Source: Synergistaceae bacterium (GTDB lineage Bacteria > Synergistota > Synergistia > Synergistales > Aminobacteriaceae). From it: a stretch of 48,717 nt of DNA. The DNA lies in contig JAFSKE010000109.1 in the NCBI GenBank assembly GCA_017449135.1, positions 1-48,717 on the forward strand, written 5' to 3'. Under the pieces are notes generated by a model. It saw only the letters and a program-made list of their open reading frames with translations. It did no database searches and was not told the DNA's origin. Numbering within the stretch: position 1 is the stretch's first letter; each line of letters begins with the position of its first letter. The position numbers and the translations under genes are program-made. This document shows positions 1-8,331 of this stretch, piece after piece.

Positions 1-1680
1 ACGGGAACAGGTTATGCGGACGGAGCTTCAATCAAATTAACCGCAGATACAACGCTTTATGCACAATGGACGGCGATAATTTACACAATAAGTTACGACC
101 TTGACGGCGGAACGAATAACACGGCTAACCCGACAAGCTACACGGTTACAAGCCCTGATATAACGTTGCAGGCTTCGACAAAAACGGGCTACACGTTTGC
201 AAAATGGACGAGCGGCGATGTTGAAGTAACAAAAATCGCAACGGGTTCAACGGGCAACAGAACATTAAAAGCTAATTGGACGGCAAACACTTACACCATT
301 AAATTTAACGGCAACGGCGGAACGGGCTCAATGAGCGATTTAACTTTAACTTATGACGTTGAAGGAAAATTGACCGATAATAAATTCACTCGTGCAGGTT
401 ATACTTTTAACGGCTGGAAGGACAACGACGGCAACAAAACTTATAACGGCGGTGCGTCAGTTAAAAATCTCACGGCCACGAACGGTGCAACAATAACTCT
501 TTATGCTCAATGGAAAGAAAACGAAAAAACTTCTGACCCTGAAGAGCCTAAACAGGAAGAGCAATCGCAGGAACAGGAAACCACAGACCCTAAAACTGAA
601 GACCCTGCACAGGAACAGAAACCTGCAGAGCCTCAACAGGAAATTACAGATCCTCAAAGTGAAGATGTGGAAGAAACCCCCGAGAGCAAAACGGTGAACG
701 CTGAAACAGTTTCAACAATGAGCAATGAAGAATTAAAACAGACGTTTGAGAATAAAACCGCAATCACTCTCACAGGCAGCATCAGCAACGAAAATTTATC
801 TGCGGTTATTGAAAAAATTGCGAGTGTTACAGAGGTCAAGACGCTTGATTTGTCGCAGCTCTCAAATGTTACGGAAGTAAAATTATCAGAGAATGTCAAA
901 GTAGAGTCGCTCACGGTATCGGGCAGCAAAACGATTACAAAAGTTGAAGTTCAAAATAACACGTCATTGCAAAAAATTGATTTATCCGGAAGCAAAGTTG
1001 AAACGATTGACGCTAAGGGCTGCACGGCATTAACTGAAGTTGTTTTAACGAGTTGCGATGAACTTCAAAAACTTGATGTCAGCGAAACTCCGATAACGAA
1101 ACTTGACACGAGCAACTGTGAAAAACTTTCATCAATTAACTGCTATTCATGCGACATTTCAGAATTAAATATCAGCGGCTGCAAAAAACTTGCTGACTTG
1201 AATTGTGCAAACAACAGTCTTTCAAGGCTTGATGTGTCAGGATTTTCATTAAACAGTCTTGAATGTCAGCATCAACGTTTGCGTGGTCTAATAAGGTCAA
1301 GGGCGTTAAACATTCTTGATATTTTATTTAGAAGGGTAACGGCGTTCTTAGCGTCTGCAGAAAATGAAAATGATTTGAGCGATGTTGCGAACGTCAAAAA
1401 TATTCAAGCCTTTGATGATAAGGGAGAGAAAATTGACGTTGAATTTAACGATGAGACCGGCGAAGTAATTTTTTCAAAAGAACCTGCGATAATTCAATAT
1501 GATTACATAACCGGCTTCAAAAATATAAGCATGGACGTAACAGTCGAGACCAGCGAATCAACGGCAAAAACTATCGGTGGAAGCGGCAGCGGCTGTTATT
1601 TGAGCAGGAGTTTTTTAATTCTCTTATTGCTTGGATTTTCGATGATGAAGTTAAAAATTCACAAGAAAACTGTTATGTAA
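1..1680 (+). CDS. Repeat-rich cell-surface protein (3' part)
   Basis: The reading frame is open from base 1, so the start lies outside the window. The visible part holds about three InlB/Flg_new-type beta-grasp repeats (endings such as LYAQWTA, KANWTA and LYAQWK, up to about position 520). A Pro/Glu/Gln linker follows (about 525-680), then leucine-rich repeats with spaced cysteines (LQKLDVSETPITKLD, LADLNCANNSLSRLDVSG, about 760-1270). The C-terminus has a Gly/Ser/Cys cluster (GGSGSGC), a hydrophobic stretch and a basic tail (KLKIHKK). This tripartite end resembles the Synergist-CTERM sorting signal, so the protein is probably exported and kept at the surface. Such repeats are common in secreted adhesin-like proteins of gut bacteria; the ligand cannot be told. 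The segment 1266-1345 (Arg-rich) fits the repeat pattern poorly and may be divergent. Confidence 0.85.
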   Translation, partial: TGTGYADGASIKLTADTTLYAQWTAIIYTISYDLDGGTNNTANPTSYTVTSPDITLQASTKTGYTFAKWTSGDVEVTKIATGSTGNRTLKANWTANTYTIKFNGNGGTGSMSDLTLTYDVEGKLTDNKFTRAGYTFNGWKDNDGNKTYNGGASVKNLTATNGATITLYAQWKENEKTSDPEEPKQEEQSQEQETTDPKTEDPAQEQKPAEPQQEITDPQSEDVEETPESKTVNAETVSTMSNEELKQTFENKTAITLTGSISNENLSAVIEKIASVTEVKTLDLSQLSNVTEVKLSENVKVESLTVSGSKTITKVEVQNNTSLQKIDLSGSKVETIDAKGCTALTEVVLTSCDELQKLDVSETPITKLDTSNCEKLSSINCYSCDISELNISGCKKLADLNCANNSLSRLDVSGFSLNSLECQHQRLRGLIRSRALNILDILFRRVTAFLASAENENDLSDVANVKNIQAFDDKGEKIDVEFNDETGEVIFSKEPAIIQYDYITGFKNISMDVTVETSESTAKTIGGSGSGCYLSRSFLILLLLGFSMMKLKIHKKTVM

Positions 1681-1704
1681 TAAAAAATTTAATTTCTAAG
1701 ACTT

Positions 1705-1759
1705 CCCTTTTACGATAGAATATACAAAAAATATTTTGTCATAAAAGGGAGGTTTTTTT
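1705..1759 (+). promoter_or_regulatory. Nested inverted repeat and T-tract before glmS
   Basis: CCCTTTTA (1705-1712) pairs with TAAAAGGG (1742-1749). Inside lies a second stem, ACAAAA (1724-1729) with TTTTGT (1734-1739). The right outer arm overlaps the glmS ribosome binding site GGGAGG (1747-1752), and seven Ts follow at 1753-1759. It could be a weak terminator for the upstream gene, an attenuator, or an operator. A possible -10 box TAGAAT lies at 1716-1721 without a good -35. The 83-base gap is too short for a glmS ribozyme. Confidence 0.35.
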
Positions 1760-1763
1760 ATTT

Positions 1764-3596
1764 ATGTGCGGAATTTTAGGTTACACAGGAAATCGTCAGG
1801 CGAGCGATATTTTGTTAAACGGTCTTGCAAAACTTGAATACAGAGGTTACGACTCGGCAGGGCTTGCTGTGCTTGACAAGGGCGAAATCAAAATTGCAAA
1901 AAATAAAGGGCGTTTGAAAGTTCTCGAAGAAAAAATTAAATCCGGACACGAAATTTCAGGAACTTGCGGAATCGGTCATACACGCTGGGCAACTCACGGG
2001 GAACCTTCGGACGTTAATGCACACCCGTTATGGAGCGATGACAAGGACGTTGTAATCGTTCATAATGGAATTGTCGAAAACTACAGGGAAATCAAAAATA
2101 AACTTTCAGAACACGGTTACAAATTTTATTCACAGACTGACACCGAAGCAGCCGTTAAATTAATTGACTTTTACTACAAACAGGAAAAAAATCCATTAAA
2201 GGCAATCCTCAAAGCAATTAAAGAAATTGAAGGCTCATATTGTTTTGTGATGCTGTTCAAAGATTTTCCCGATGAGGTCTGGGGAGCAAGAAAAGATTTA
2301 CCGTTAATTGCAGGTCAGGGGAAAGACGAATCATTTTTAGCCTCTGACGTTTCGGCAATTTTGCAGGACACACGGCAGGTTTATTATCTTGACAACATGG
2401 AAATCGTACAGCTTAAAAAGGGCGTTGTAAGATTTTTTGACACTGAAGGCTACGCAAAACCAAAAGAATTAAGCGAAGTAACTTGGGATATGAATGCTGC
2501 GGAAAAAGGCGGCTTTGAGCATTTCATGATGAAAGAAATTCATGAACAGGCCAGAGCAGTTAAAGACACTTTCGGTTCAGTTTATCATTCGGGAAAAATT
2601 AATTTGAATGAAATTGGATTGAATGACGAAAACATAAAATCAATTTCGCAGATTTATATTATTGCCTGTGGTTCTGCTTATCATGCCGGAGCTGTAGCAC
2701 AATATGTTATTGAAGATTTAGCAAAAATTCCCGTACGAATCGAATTAGCTTCGGAATTTCGTTATCGAAACATGCCGATGAACAAAAATTCTCTTGCAAT
2801 TATCATCAGTCAGTCAGGAGAAACCGCCGACACTCTCGCAGCAATGAGAAGGGCAAAGGAAAACGGAATTAAAACCCTTGCGATCGTAAACGTTGTAGGA
2901 AGTACAATAGCACGTGAAGCCGACAGTGTTTTTTACACAATGGCAGGCCCCGAAATCGCCGTTGCAACAACAAAAGCATATTCAGCACAGTTAATAGCGT
3001 GTTATGTTTTAGCGATGCAGTTTGCAAAAGTCCGAAATGAAATTGATGATTCATATTACGAAAAATTAATGTCCGATATTCAAAAACTTCCTGAAAAAAT
3101 CGATGAGATTCTTGACGCTAAAGAAACACTTGAAGAAATTGCATATAAATTTGTAAATTCAAGGAACGCTTTTTATCTTGGCAGAAATATTGATTACGCC
3201 GTCGCAATGGAAGGCAGTTTGAAGATGAAGGAAATAAGTTATCTTCATTCTGAAGCAATCGCAGCCGGTGAAATGAAACACGGCCCGATAAGTTTAATTG
3301 AAAAGGGAATGTTGGTTGCGGGAGTTATGACGCAGAAAAATTTATATCAGAAAATCGCAAGCAACATGTTAGAAGCAAAAAGTCGCGGAGGATTTTTGTT
3401 AATCGTTGCGACACGAGGCTGTGAAAATTTGAAAGAAGAAGCCGATTTAATTTTTTACGTTCCTGAGACAGACGAACATTTTGCTGCAAGTTTGGCAGTA
3501 ATTCCGTTGCAGTTGTTGGGATATTATGTAGCAGTTGCGAGAAAGCTGGACGTTGATAAACCGAGAAATCTTGCAAAGAGCGTAACAGTTGAATAG
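1764..3596 (+). CDS. glmS: Glutamine--fructose-6-phosphate aminotransferase (isomerizing)
   Basis: Makes glucosamine-6-phosphate from fructose-6-phosphate and glutamine, the first committed step to UDP-GlcNAc for peptidoglycan and lipid A; cytoplasmic. The 610-aa length is typical. Cys2 of the MCGILGYTG start is the N-terminal nucleophile of the glutaminase domain (about 1-220). Two SIS sugar-isomerase domains follow, with SQSGETADT near residues 349-357. The C-terminus (DKPRNLAKSVTVE) is the family's conserved ending. The ATG follows GGGAGG at 1747-1752. It stands alone, convergent with the methyltransferase gene; its TAG stop is the first three bases of a 24-bp palindromic repeat. Confidence 0.98.
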   Translation: MCGILGYTGNRQASDILLNGLAKLEYRGYDSAGLAVLDKGEIKIAKNKGRLKVLEEKIKSGHEISGTCGIGHTRWATHGEPSDVNAHPLWSDDKDVVIVHNGIVENYREIKNKLSEHGYKFYSQTDTEAAVKLIDFYYKQEKNPLKAILKAIKEIEGSYCFVMLFKDFPDEVWGARKDLPLIAGQGKDESFLASDVSAILQDTRQVYYLDNMEIVQLKKGVVRFFDTEGYAKPKELSEVTWDMNAAEKGGFEHFMMKEIHEQARAVKDTFGSVYHSGKINLNEIGLNDENIKSISQIYIIACGSAYHAGAVAQYVIEDLAKIPVRIELASEFRYRNMPMNKNSLAIIISQSGETADTLAAMRRAKENGIKTLAIVNVVGSTIAREADSVFYTMAGPEIAVATTKAYSAQLIACYVLAMQFAKVRNEIDDSYYEKLMSDIQKLPEKIDEILDAKETLEEIAYKFVNSRNAFYLGRNIDYAVAMEGSLKMKEISYLHSEAIAAGEMKHGPISLIEKGMLVAGVMTQKNLYQKIASNMLEAKSRGGFLLIVATRGCENLKEEADLIFYVPETDEHFAASLAVIPLQLLGYYVAVARKLDVDKPRNLAKSVTVE

Positions 3597-3617
3597 CCCC
3601 TCCAATCGGAGAGGTTA
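3594..3617. repeat. 24-bp solo palindromic repeat joining two stop codons
   Basis: TAGCCCCTCC (3594-3603) and GGAGAGGTTA (3608-3617) form an imperfect inverted repeat with a 4-base loop. The ends match those of the larger element at 25387-25492. The left end supplies the TAG stop of glmS, and the right end, read on the minus strand, supplies the TAA stop of the methyltransferase gene. It may also act as a two-way transcription stop, although no T-tract follows. Confidence 0.55.
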
Positions 3618-4370
3618 TTCCTTCACTGCCCGTACTCTCAATCTTAAATAGTCGGAATGCCATATCCCGTCAAAGAATAATTTTTCCCTTAAAACTTCGA
3701 CAGCCTCACGCAAAATTTTTTCTTTGTCTGTGTCGGGAACGTTTTTGAATGGATTTTTTATAAACATCTTCAGCCAGTCATACAAACCGTCATCGCCTTT
3801 TAACGGTGTCATTCTGTCAAACAGAATTGCATATCTTACCGTGAAGCCGACATCTTCAAGCATTGTAGAATATTCGCCGATTGAGGGAAAATAAAACGGC
3901 ATGACGTATTCATAATTATATTTTGCGAAAATTTTTGCGAGCAGAGTATGAATTAATTTGTTGTTTCCGCGTCCTCCCATTTCAAAAACAAATTGTCCGC
4001 CGTCATTTAATGCCTCATAAACACATTTCATCATTGAAGGTTGTTTTGATTTTTCGATCCAATGAAGCACAGCATTTGAGAACACAACGTCAACTTTATT
4101 TTCGATTTTGAAATTCGTAGCGTCTGCCTGAATAAATTTAATTTCGGGATAATTTTTTCGTGCCTTCTCCAACATTTCTTCTGAAGCGTCAAGACCTATG
4201 ACATTAAAATTTTTCTCTGCAAGAGCTTTTGTCAAAGTTCCCGTCCCACAGCCTAAATCAATAACATCTTTGACATTTTCGATTTCGATTAAGTTCAAAA
4301 CGTCCTGCCCGTATTGATATACAAATGAAAATCCCGACGAATATTTTTCAGCGTTCCAATTCTGATTCAT
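3615..4370 (-). CDS. SAM-dependent methyltransferase (trans-aconitate methyltransferase-like)
   Basis: About 251 residues with a class I methyltransferase fold: motif I DLGCGTGTLTKAL, acidic loop GLDASEEML, motif II QADA and motif IV VDVVFSNAVLHW. The N-terminus (NQNWNAEKYS...FVYQYGQDVL) matches the trans-aconitate methyltransferase-like group, but the substrate cannot be assigned from sequence. The start at 4370 is chosen over an upstream in-frame start at 4397 because GGGGAGG lies seven bases before it and because it overlaps the miaB stop as ATGA, which suggests translational coupling. It is the last gene of purB-miaB-methyltransferase. Confidence 0.85.
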   Translation of the reverse strand: MNQNWNAEKYSSGFSFVYQYGQDVLNLIEIENVKDVIDLGCGTGTLTKALAEKNFNVIGLDASEEMLEKARKNYPEIKFIQADATNFKIENKVDVVFSNAVLHWIEKSKQPSMMKCVYEALNDGGQFVFEMGGRGNNKLIHTLLAKIFAKYNYEYVMPFYFPSIGEYSTMLEDVGFTVRYAILFDRMTPLKGDDGLYDWLKMFIKNPFKNVPDTDKEKILREAVEVLREKLFFDGIWHSDYLRLRVRAVKE

Positions 4371-5692
4371 TCTATAACCTCCCCGTGTAAACACCATGCC
4401 TCAGCATCAGTGATTTTGATTTTTACAAATTCGCCCAACAATTTTTTACTGCCTTCAAAGATTACGACCTTATCGCTTGGAGTTCTGCCCTGCAATAATT
4501 TTTCACCTTTGGGTGCATCGCCGTCAACTAAAATTTCAAATTCTTGGCCGATTAATTTTTTGTTGATGTCGAGAGTAATTTTGTCTTGTAATTCGTTTAA
4601 TTTATTCAGTCTCTCAAGTCTTAATTCAACCGGTAAAGCTCCTTCCATTTTTGCCGCAACAGTTCCCTCACGTTCTGAATATGCAGCACTGTGAACTAAA
4701 TCGAATTTAATTTCACGTATTGCGTTCATTGAGTCCTCGAAATCCTTTTCAGTTTCGCCGGGAAATCCTACAATTAAGTCTGTAGTCAATCCCAAGCCCG
4801 AAATTTTTTCACGTGTCAAATTAACTTTTTCGAGATATTCTGAATATGTATATTTTCGATTCATTAACTTCAAAATTCTGTCGCTTCCTGATTGAATCGG
4901 CAAATTTAACGAAGGACAGATATTTTTTTCACTCGCCATAACATCAATAATATCTTCGTTAAAATCCTGCGGCAGTGATGTTACGAATCTCAATCTTTTA
5001 ACGCCTTCAATTTGAGCTGCATTTTTCAATAGCCATGAGAAAGTTAAATTTATGTCTTTTCCGTAGCTGTTTACGTTTTGTCCGAGCAAAGTAATTTCTT
5101 TAACGCCGTCATTAACAAGCATTTTAATTTCGTCAAAAATTTCGTCGGGTTTTCGTGATACAAATCTCCCTCTCACGTAAGGCACAATACAATATGTACA
5201 AAAATTATCGCAGCCATGAGCAATCGTAACGTAGGCTTTGAATTTATTTTCACGTTTTATTGTGATGTTGTCGGAATCAAAATCGAGACTAAAAAATTCT
5301 CTCGGGTCTTTGTCAAGCAAATTTATTCGTGATCTTTGATGTTCATAAATCTGTTCAATGGCATTCGGCAGTAAACCAATATGTCGAGGTCCTGCAACAA
5401 GTCTGACGTATGGGAATCTTGTTAATGCTCTCTCGCCGATTCTTTGAGCAATACAGCCCGTCAGAGCGACTAAGGGTTTTTGAAACTTTTTCCATGAAAC
5501 ATCATAAAGCCCTAACTCGCTCCAAACTTTCTGTTCAGCTTTTGCCCTCACGCTGCACCCTGTAATCATGATTAAATCAGCTTCAGATTCGGGAACTTCC
5601 TCCCACCCGCGAGAACATAAAACTGTTCTAACTCTGTCAGCGTCGTAAACATTCATCTGACAGCCATAAACTTTAACGCAAAATTTCGGCAT
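4367..5692 (-). CDS. miaB: tRNA-2-methylthio-N6-dimethylallyladenosine synthase
   Basis: Radical-SAM methylthiotransferase that adds the 2-methylthio group to i6A37 of tRNAs reading U-starting codons. The three N-terminal cluster cysteines are C11 (GCQMN), C46 (GCSVR) and C80 (TGCIAQR). The radical-SAM triad is C161, C165 and C168 (CDNFCTYC), followed by VRGR. A C-terminal TRAM domain occupies about 370-441. The 441-aa length is normal. MiaB rather than RimO or MtaB is supported by the CDNFCTYCIVPYVRG block. The ATG overlaps the purB stop by one base (TAATG). Confidence 0.95.
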   Translation of the reverse strand: MPKFCVKVYGCQMNVYDADRVRTVLCSRGWEEVPESEADLIMITGCSVRAKAEQKVWSELGLYDVSWKKFQKPLVALTGCIAQRIGERALTRFPYVRLVAGPRHIGLLPNAIEQIYEHQRSRINLLDKDPREFFSLDFDSDNITIKRENKFKAYVTIAHGCDNFCTYCIVPYVRGRFVSRKPDEIFDEIKMLVNDGVKEITLLGQNVNSYGKDINLTFSWLLKNAAQIEGVKRLRFVTSLPQDFNEDIIDVMASEKNICPSLNLPIQSGSDRILKLMNRKYTYSEYLEKVNLTREKISGLGLTTDLIVGFPGETEKDFEDSMNAIREIKFDLVHSAAYSEREGTVAAKMEGALPVELRLERLNKLNELQDKITLDINKKLIGQEFEILVDGDAPKGEKLLQGRTPSDKVVIFEGSKKLLGEFVKIKITDAEAWCLHGEVIE

Positions 5693-6987
5693 TATTCCTC
5701 AAAGAACCTCGCAAAAATTTCGTCAACAAATCTGAGATAAAAATCATTCTCAAACAATTTTTTTAACTCTTCGTGATCTACATCTTTTAATCTTTCGTCA
5801 GTCAACAATAAATCCAGGAAACTTACACCGCTTGAAGCCGTTTTCATTGCATTTTCCTGAACTATTGCATATGAATCCTCACGTGATAATTTCAATTCGT
5901 CAAGCAAATACGTCAAAACTCTTTGCGAATAAACAAGCCCGTTTGTCTGATTAATATTTTCTTTTACACGAATCTCATCGACAGTTAAATTTTTCAAAAT
6001 TTTAGTCATGCTTCTGATCATGAATGCAGCAATGTTGAAAGCGTCAGGCCAGATTACACGTTCGGTTGAGGAGTGGCTGATGTCTCTTTCGTGCCATAAA
6101 GCAATATTTTCCATTCCAGTTAAAGCGTATCCCCTTAACAGTCTCGACATTCCGCAAATTCTTTCACATTTAATCGGGTTTCGTTTGTGAGGCATTGCGC
6201 TCGATCCCTTTTGACCTTTTCCGAAAGGTTCAAAGGCTTCACGAACTTCTGTTCTCTGCAAATTTCTGATTTCAAGTGCCATTCTTTCAAGCGTGCTTCC
6301 CATGATTGCGAGGGCGTTCAAAACTTCGGCGTGTCTGTCTCTCTGTAAAATCTGGTTTGAAACTTTTGCAGGCTCTAATCCTAAAATTTCGCAGACTCTT
6401 GCTTCAAGTTTCGGCGATGACATTGCATAAGTTCCGACAGCTCCGGAGATTTTTCCCGCTGAAACACTTTTCCTTGAAAATTCGATTCTGTCTTTGTCTC
6501 TTAAAAGTTCCGAGTGCCAATTCAAAAATTTTAATCCCATTGACATTGGCTCGGCGTGAATCCCGTGAGTTCGACCGATGCAGGGAAGATGTTTATATTT
6601 TTTCGCCAGTTCGACAACAACATCATCAAGTTCATTTAATGCCTTCAAAATTATGTCAATCGAATCACGAAGCATTATCGAACTTGCAGTGTCGAGAATA
6701 TCGCTGCTTGTCATTCCGAGATGTAAATATCTTCCGTTTTCTCCGATGTTTTCGGCTACGGCACTAACGAAAGCTACAACATCGTGCTGAGTTTTCTTTT
6801 CGATTTCCTGGACTCTTTCGACGGTGAAATGAGCGTTTGAGATAATATCGTCAAGTGCATCATCGGGGATTCTTCCAAATTCGTTCCAAGCCTTGCAGAC
6901 AGCAATTTCAACATCAAGCATAACTTTTAATCTGTTATATTCGTCCCATAAATTTGAAATATCTTTTTCTGAATATCTTTCAATCAT
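5692..6987 (-). CDS. purB: Adenylosuccinate lyase
   Basis: Cleaves SAICAR to AICAR plus fumarate and adenylosuccinate to AMP plus fumarate in purine synthesis. At 431 aa it belongs to the short bacterial form. The superfamily signature GSSAMPHKRNP is present, as are the catalytic region GRTHGIHAEP and the early block TQHDVVAF. The ATG is preceded by AAGGAGAGAG. It heads a minus-strand operon with miaB. Its partner purA lies in the same window at 34252-35544. Confidence 0.97.
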   Translation of the reverse strand: MIERYSEKDISNLWDEYNRLKVMLDVEIAVCKAWNEFGRIPDDALDDIISNAHFTVERVQEIEKKTQHDVVAFVSAVAENIGENGRYLHLGMTSSDILDTASSIMLRDSIDIILKALNELDDVVVELAKKYKHLPCIGRTHGIHAEPMSMGLKFLNWHSELLRDKDRIEFSRKSVSAGKISGAVGTYAMSSPKLEARVCEILGLEPAKVSNQILQRDRHAEVLNALAIMGSTLERMALEIRNLQRTEVREAFEPFGKGQKGSSAMPHKRNPIKCERICGMSRLLRGYALTGMENIALWHERDISHSSTERVIWPDAFNIAAFMIRSMTKILKNLTVDEIRVKENINQTNGLVYSQRVLTYLLDELKLSREDSYAIVQENAMKTASSGVSFLDLLLTDERLKDVDHEELKKLFENDFYLRFVDEIFARFFEE

Positions 6988-7013
6988 GATAAAAAATTTC
7001 TCTCTCCTTCAAT

Positions 7014-7030
7014 AATATAATTACATTATA
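7014..7030 (-). promoter_or_regulatory. Possible purB -10 elements
   Basis: On the minus strand TATAAT (7030-7025) and TATATT (7019-7014) lie upstream of purB. No convincing -35 hexamer is seen at 16-18 bases, so either could be the -10 box. The region is AT-rich, so chance matches are likely. Confidence 0.3.
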
Positions 7031-7076
7031 ATTATTTTGAATTGTAACGTATCTCGCTTCCATAATGTGAGATGAA

Positions 7077-7109
7077 TTGCACTTAAATTTTTATCATTTT
7101 ATGATAAAA
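7077..7109 (+). promoter_or_regulatory. tnpB promoter with overlapping perfect hairpin
   Basis: TTGCAC (7077-7082), a 17-base spacer and TATGAT (7100-7105) make a plausible sigma-70 promoter ending just before the tnpB ATG at 7118. The -10 box sits inside a perfect inverted repeat, TTTTATCAT (7089-7097) with ATGATAAAA (7101-7109). Transcription would start near 7112, leaving almost no leader and no ribosome binding site. Confidence 0.45.
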
Positions 7110-7117
7110 TTCTAAAA

Positions 7118-8299
7118 ATGAATAGAGCATATAAATTCCGAATATATCCAAACACTGAGCAAAAAATAATGTTCGCAAAAACTTTTGGCTGTGTCAGATT
7201 TATTTATAACCGAATGCTTGCGGATAAAATTATGTATTACAAAAAAACGAAGAAAAATCTTCAGACAACTCCAGCCCAGTACAAAACGGAATTTGAATGG
7301 CTGAAAGAAGTTGACAGTTTAGCCCTTGCAAATGCTCAATTAAATTTACAGTCAGCGTACAAAAATTTTTTCAGCAAAAAACATTCAGGATTTCCAAAAT
7401 TCAAAAGCAAAAAGAAAACCCGAATGCGTTACACAACGAATAATCAGAATGGCAGTATCAGGATTGAAAACGGAAAAATAAAACTGCCTAAAGTAGGATA
7501 TGTAAAAATAATTCAACACCGCCCAATGGAAGGAAAAATAAAAAGTGTAACAATCGAGAAAACGCCGACGGAAAAATATTATGCAAGCATACTTGTTGAA
7601 AACGAAAACCAAGTGCAGGAAGTAGAGCTTGAAAAATTTGTCGGACTTGATTTTTCAATGCACGATTTATACGTAACCTCAGAGGGAGAAAAAGCGAATT
7701 ATCCGAGATTTTTCCGTAAAAATGAAAAAAAACTGTCAAGGGCGTACAGGAAATTTTCACGTAGAAAACTTGGAAGCAAAAACCGAAACAAGGCCAGGTT
7801 AGAAGTATGCAAAATTCACGAAAGAATCGCATTTCAAAGAGAAGATTTCCTGCACAGAAAGTCATATCACTTAGCTAAAGATTATGATGCAGTCTGTATT
7901 GAAACCTTAAATATGAAAGCCATGAGCAGAACTTTGAAATTTGGAAAATCCATAATGGATAACAGTTACGGAAAATTTCAAGACATGCTCGATTACAAAT
8001 TATATTTTCGAGGTAAAAAACTTGTAAAAATTAGCAAATATTATCCTTCAAGCCAGCTTTGCAGTAATTGCGGCTATAAAAATCCTGAAACAAAAAATTT
8101 ATCGCTTCGAGAATGGGAATGTCCGAAATGCAAAATTCATTATGACAGAGACATAAACGCAGCGATAAATATTCTGGAAGAAGGAAAACGTACCGTAGGT
8201 TATACGGGAAGTAACGCCTGTGGAGAGAGTGTAAGACACAATAATTCATCAAGGATTGTTGCGCGGTTCTCGTCGAAGCAGGAAGCTCCAGCTTCTTAA
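7118..8299 (+). CDS. tnpB: RNA-guided nuclease TnpB (IS605 OrfB family)
   Basis: 393 aa, full length for the family. The N-terminal helix-turn-helix block starts MNRAYKFRIYPNTEQ. The RuvC-like core keeps its acidic residues: D178 (VGLDFSMH), E262 (CIETLNMK) and the Asp in DRDINAAIN (343-351, probably D345). The zinc finger is C315-x2-C318 and C335-x2-C338. Established knowledge: TnpB uses an omega-RNA made from the element's right end to cut DNA next to a target-adjacent motif, which favours retention of the element. All visible key residues are intact, so it is likely an active nuclease. No Shine-Dalgarno sequence precedes the ATG. The tail (TGSNACGE...KQEAPAS) overlaps the predicted RNA scaffold. 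Confidence 0.95.
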   Translation: MNRAYKFRIYPNTEQKIMFAKTFGCVRFIYNRMLADKIMYYKKTKKNLQTTPAQYKTEFEWLKEVDSLALANAQLNLQSAYKNFFSKKHSGFPKFKSKKKTRMRYTTNNQNGSIRIENGKIKLPKVGYVKIIQHRPMEGKIKSVTIEKTPTEKYYASILVENENQVQEVELEKFVGLDFSMHDLYVTSEGEKANYPRFFRKNEKKLSRAYRKFSRRKLGSKNRNKARLEVCKIHERIAFQREDFLHRKSYHLAKDYDAVCIETLNMKAMSRTLKFGKSIMDNSYGKFQDMLDYKLYFRGKKLVKISKYYPSSQLCSNCGYKNPETKNLSLREWECPKCKIHYDRDINAAINILEEGKRTVGYTGSNACGESVRHNNSSRIVARFSSKQEAPAS

Positions 8300-8331
8300 G
8301 CGGGAGTATTTCACACGGTGGAGTATTTCAC
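8193..8331 (+). ncRNA. Candidate omega-RNA (TnpB guide RNA scaffold)
   Basis: By analogy with characterised TnpB loci, the 3' end of tnpB and the element's right end should encode the guide scaffold. Stems are visible: CCGTA (8193-8197) with TACGG (8203-8207), and AGGAAGC with GCTTCTT around a TCCA loop at the tnpB stop. The scaffold should stop at the element edge, after a GGAGTATTTCAC copy. The guide would then begin at 8315 or 8332. The 5' boundary is a guess. Confidence 0.45.
8303..8331 (+). repeat. Two 12-base direct repeats at the element's right edge
   Basis: GGAGTATTTCAC occurs at 8303-8314 and again at 8320-8331, separated by ACGGT. Only one copy is expected at the scaffold/guide junction. 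Confidence 0.9.

Larger units (their letters stand above)
7051..8331 (+). mobile_element. IS200/IS605-group element carrying only tnpB (ends approximate)
   Basis: A lone tnpB gene lies between purB and the YjbH gene, with no tnpA transposase in the window. Subterminal hairpins of the kind used by this group can be seen. On the left ATCTCGC (7051-7057) pairs with GTGAGAT (7067-7073), with one G-T pair. On the right AGGAAGC pairs with GCTTCTT across the tnpB stop (about 8280-8297). The right edge ends with GGAGTATTTCAC, present twice (8303-8314 and 8320-8331). Ends are given from these structures; exact termini need an empty-site comparison. Without tnpA it would need a transposase supplied from elsewhere. 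Confidence 0.6.

Noticed and set aside
457-657. Minus-strand Arg/Phe/Leu-rich open frame
   Set aside because: It is a shadow of the low-complexity Pro/Glu linker of the surface protein, with no ribosome binding site.
1681-1763. glmS ribozyme or riboswitch upstream of glmS
   Set aside because: The gap is only 83 bases and shows no ribozyme core; only a simple inverted repeat is present.
4371-4397. Longer start for the methyltransferase
   Set aside because: The upstream in-frame start lies within miaB and lacks the GGGGAGG site that precedes 4370.
8303-8331. CRISPR-like repeat
   Set aside because: Only two 12-base copies with a 5-base spacing exist; it is better explained as the transposon right-end motif.
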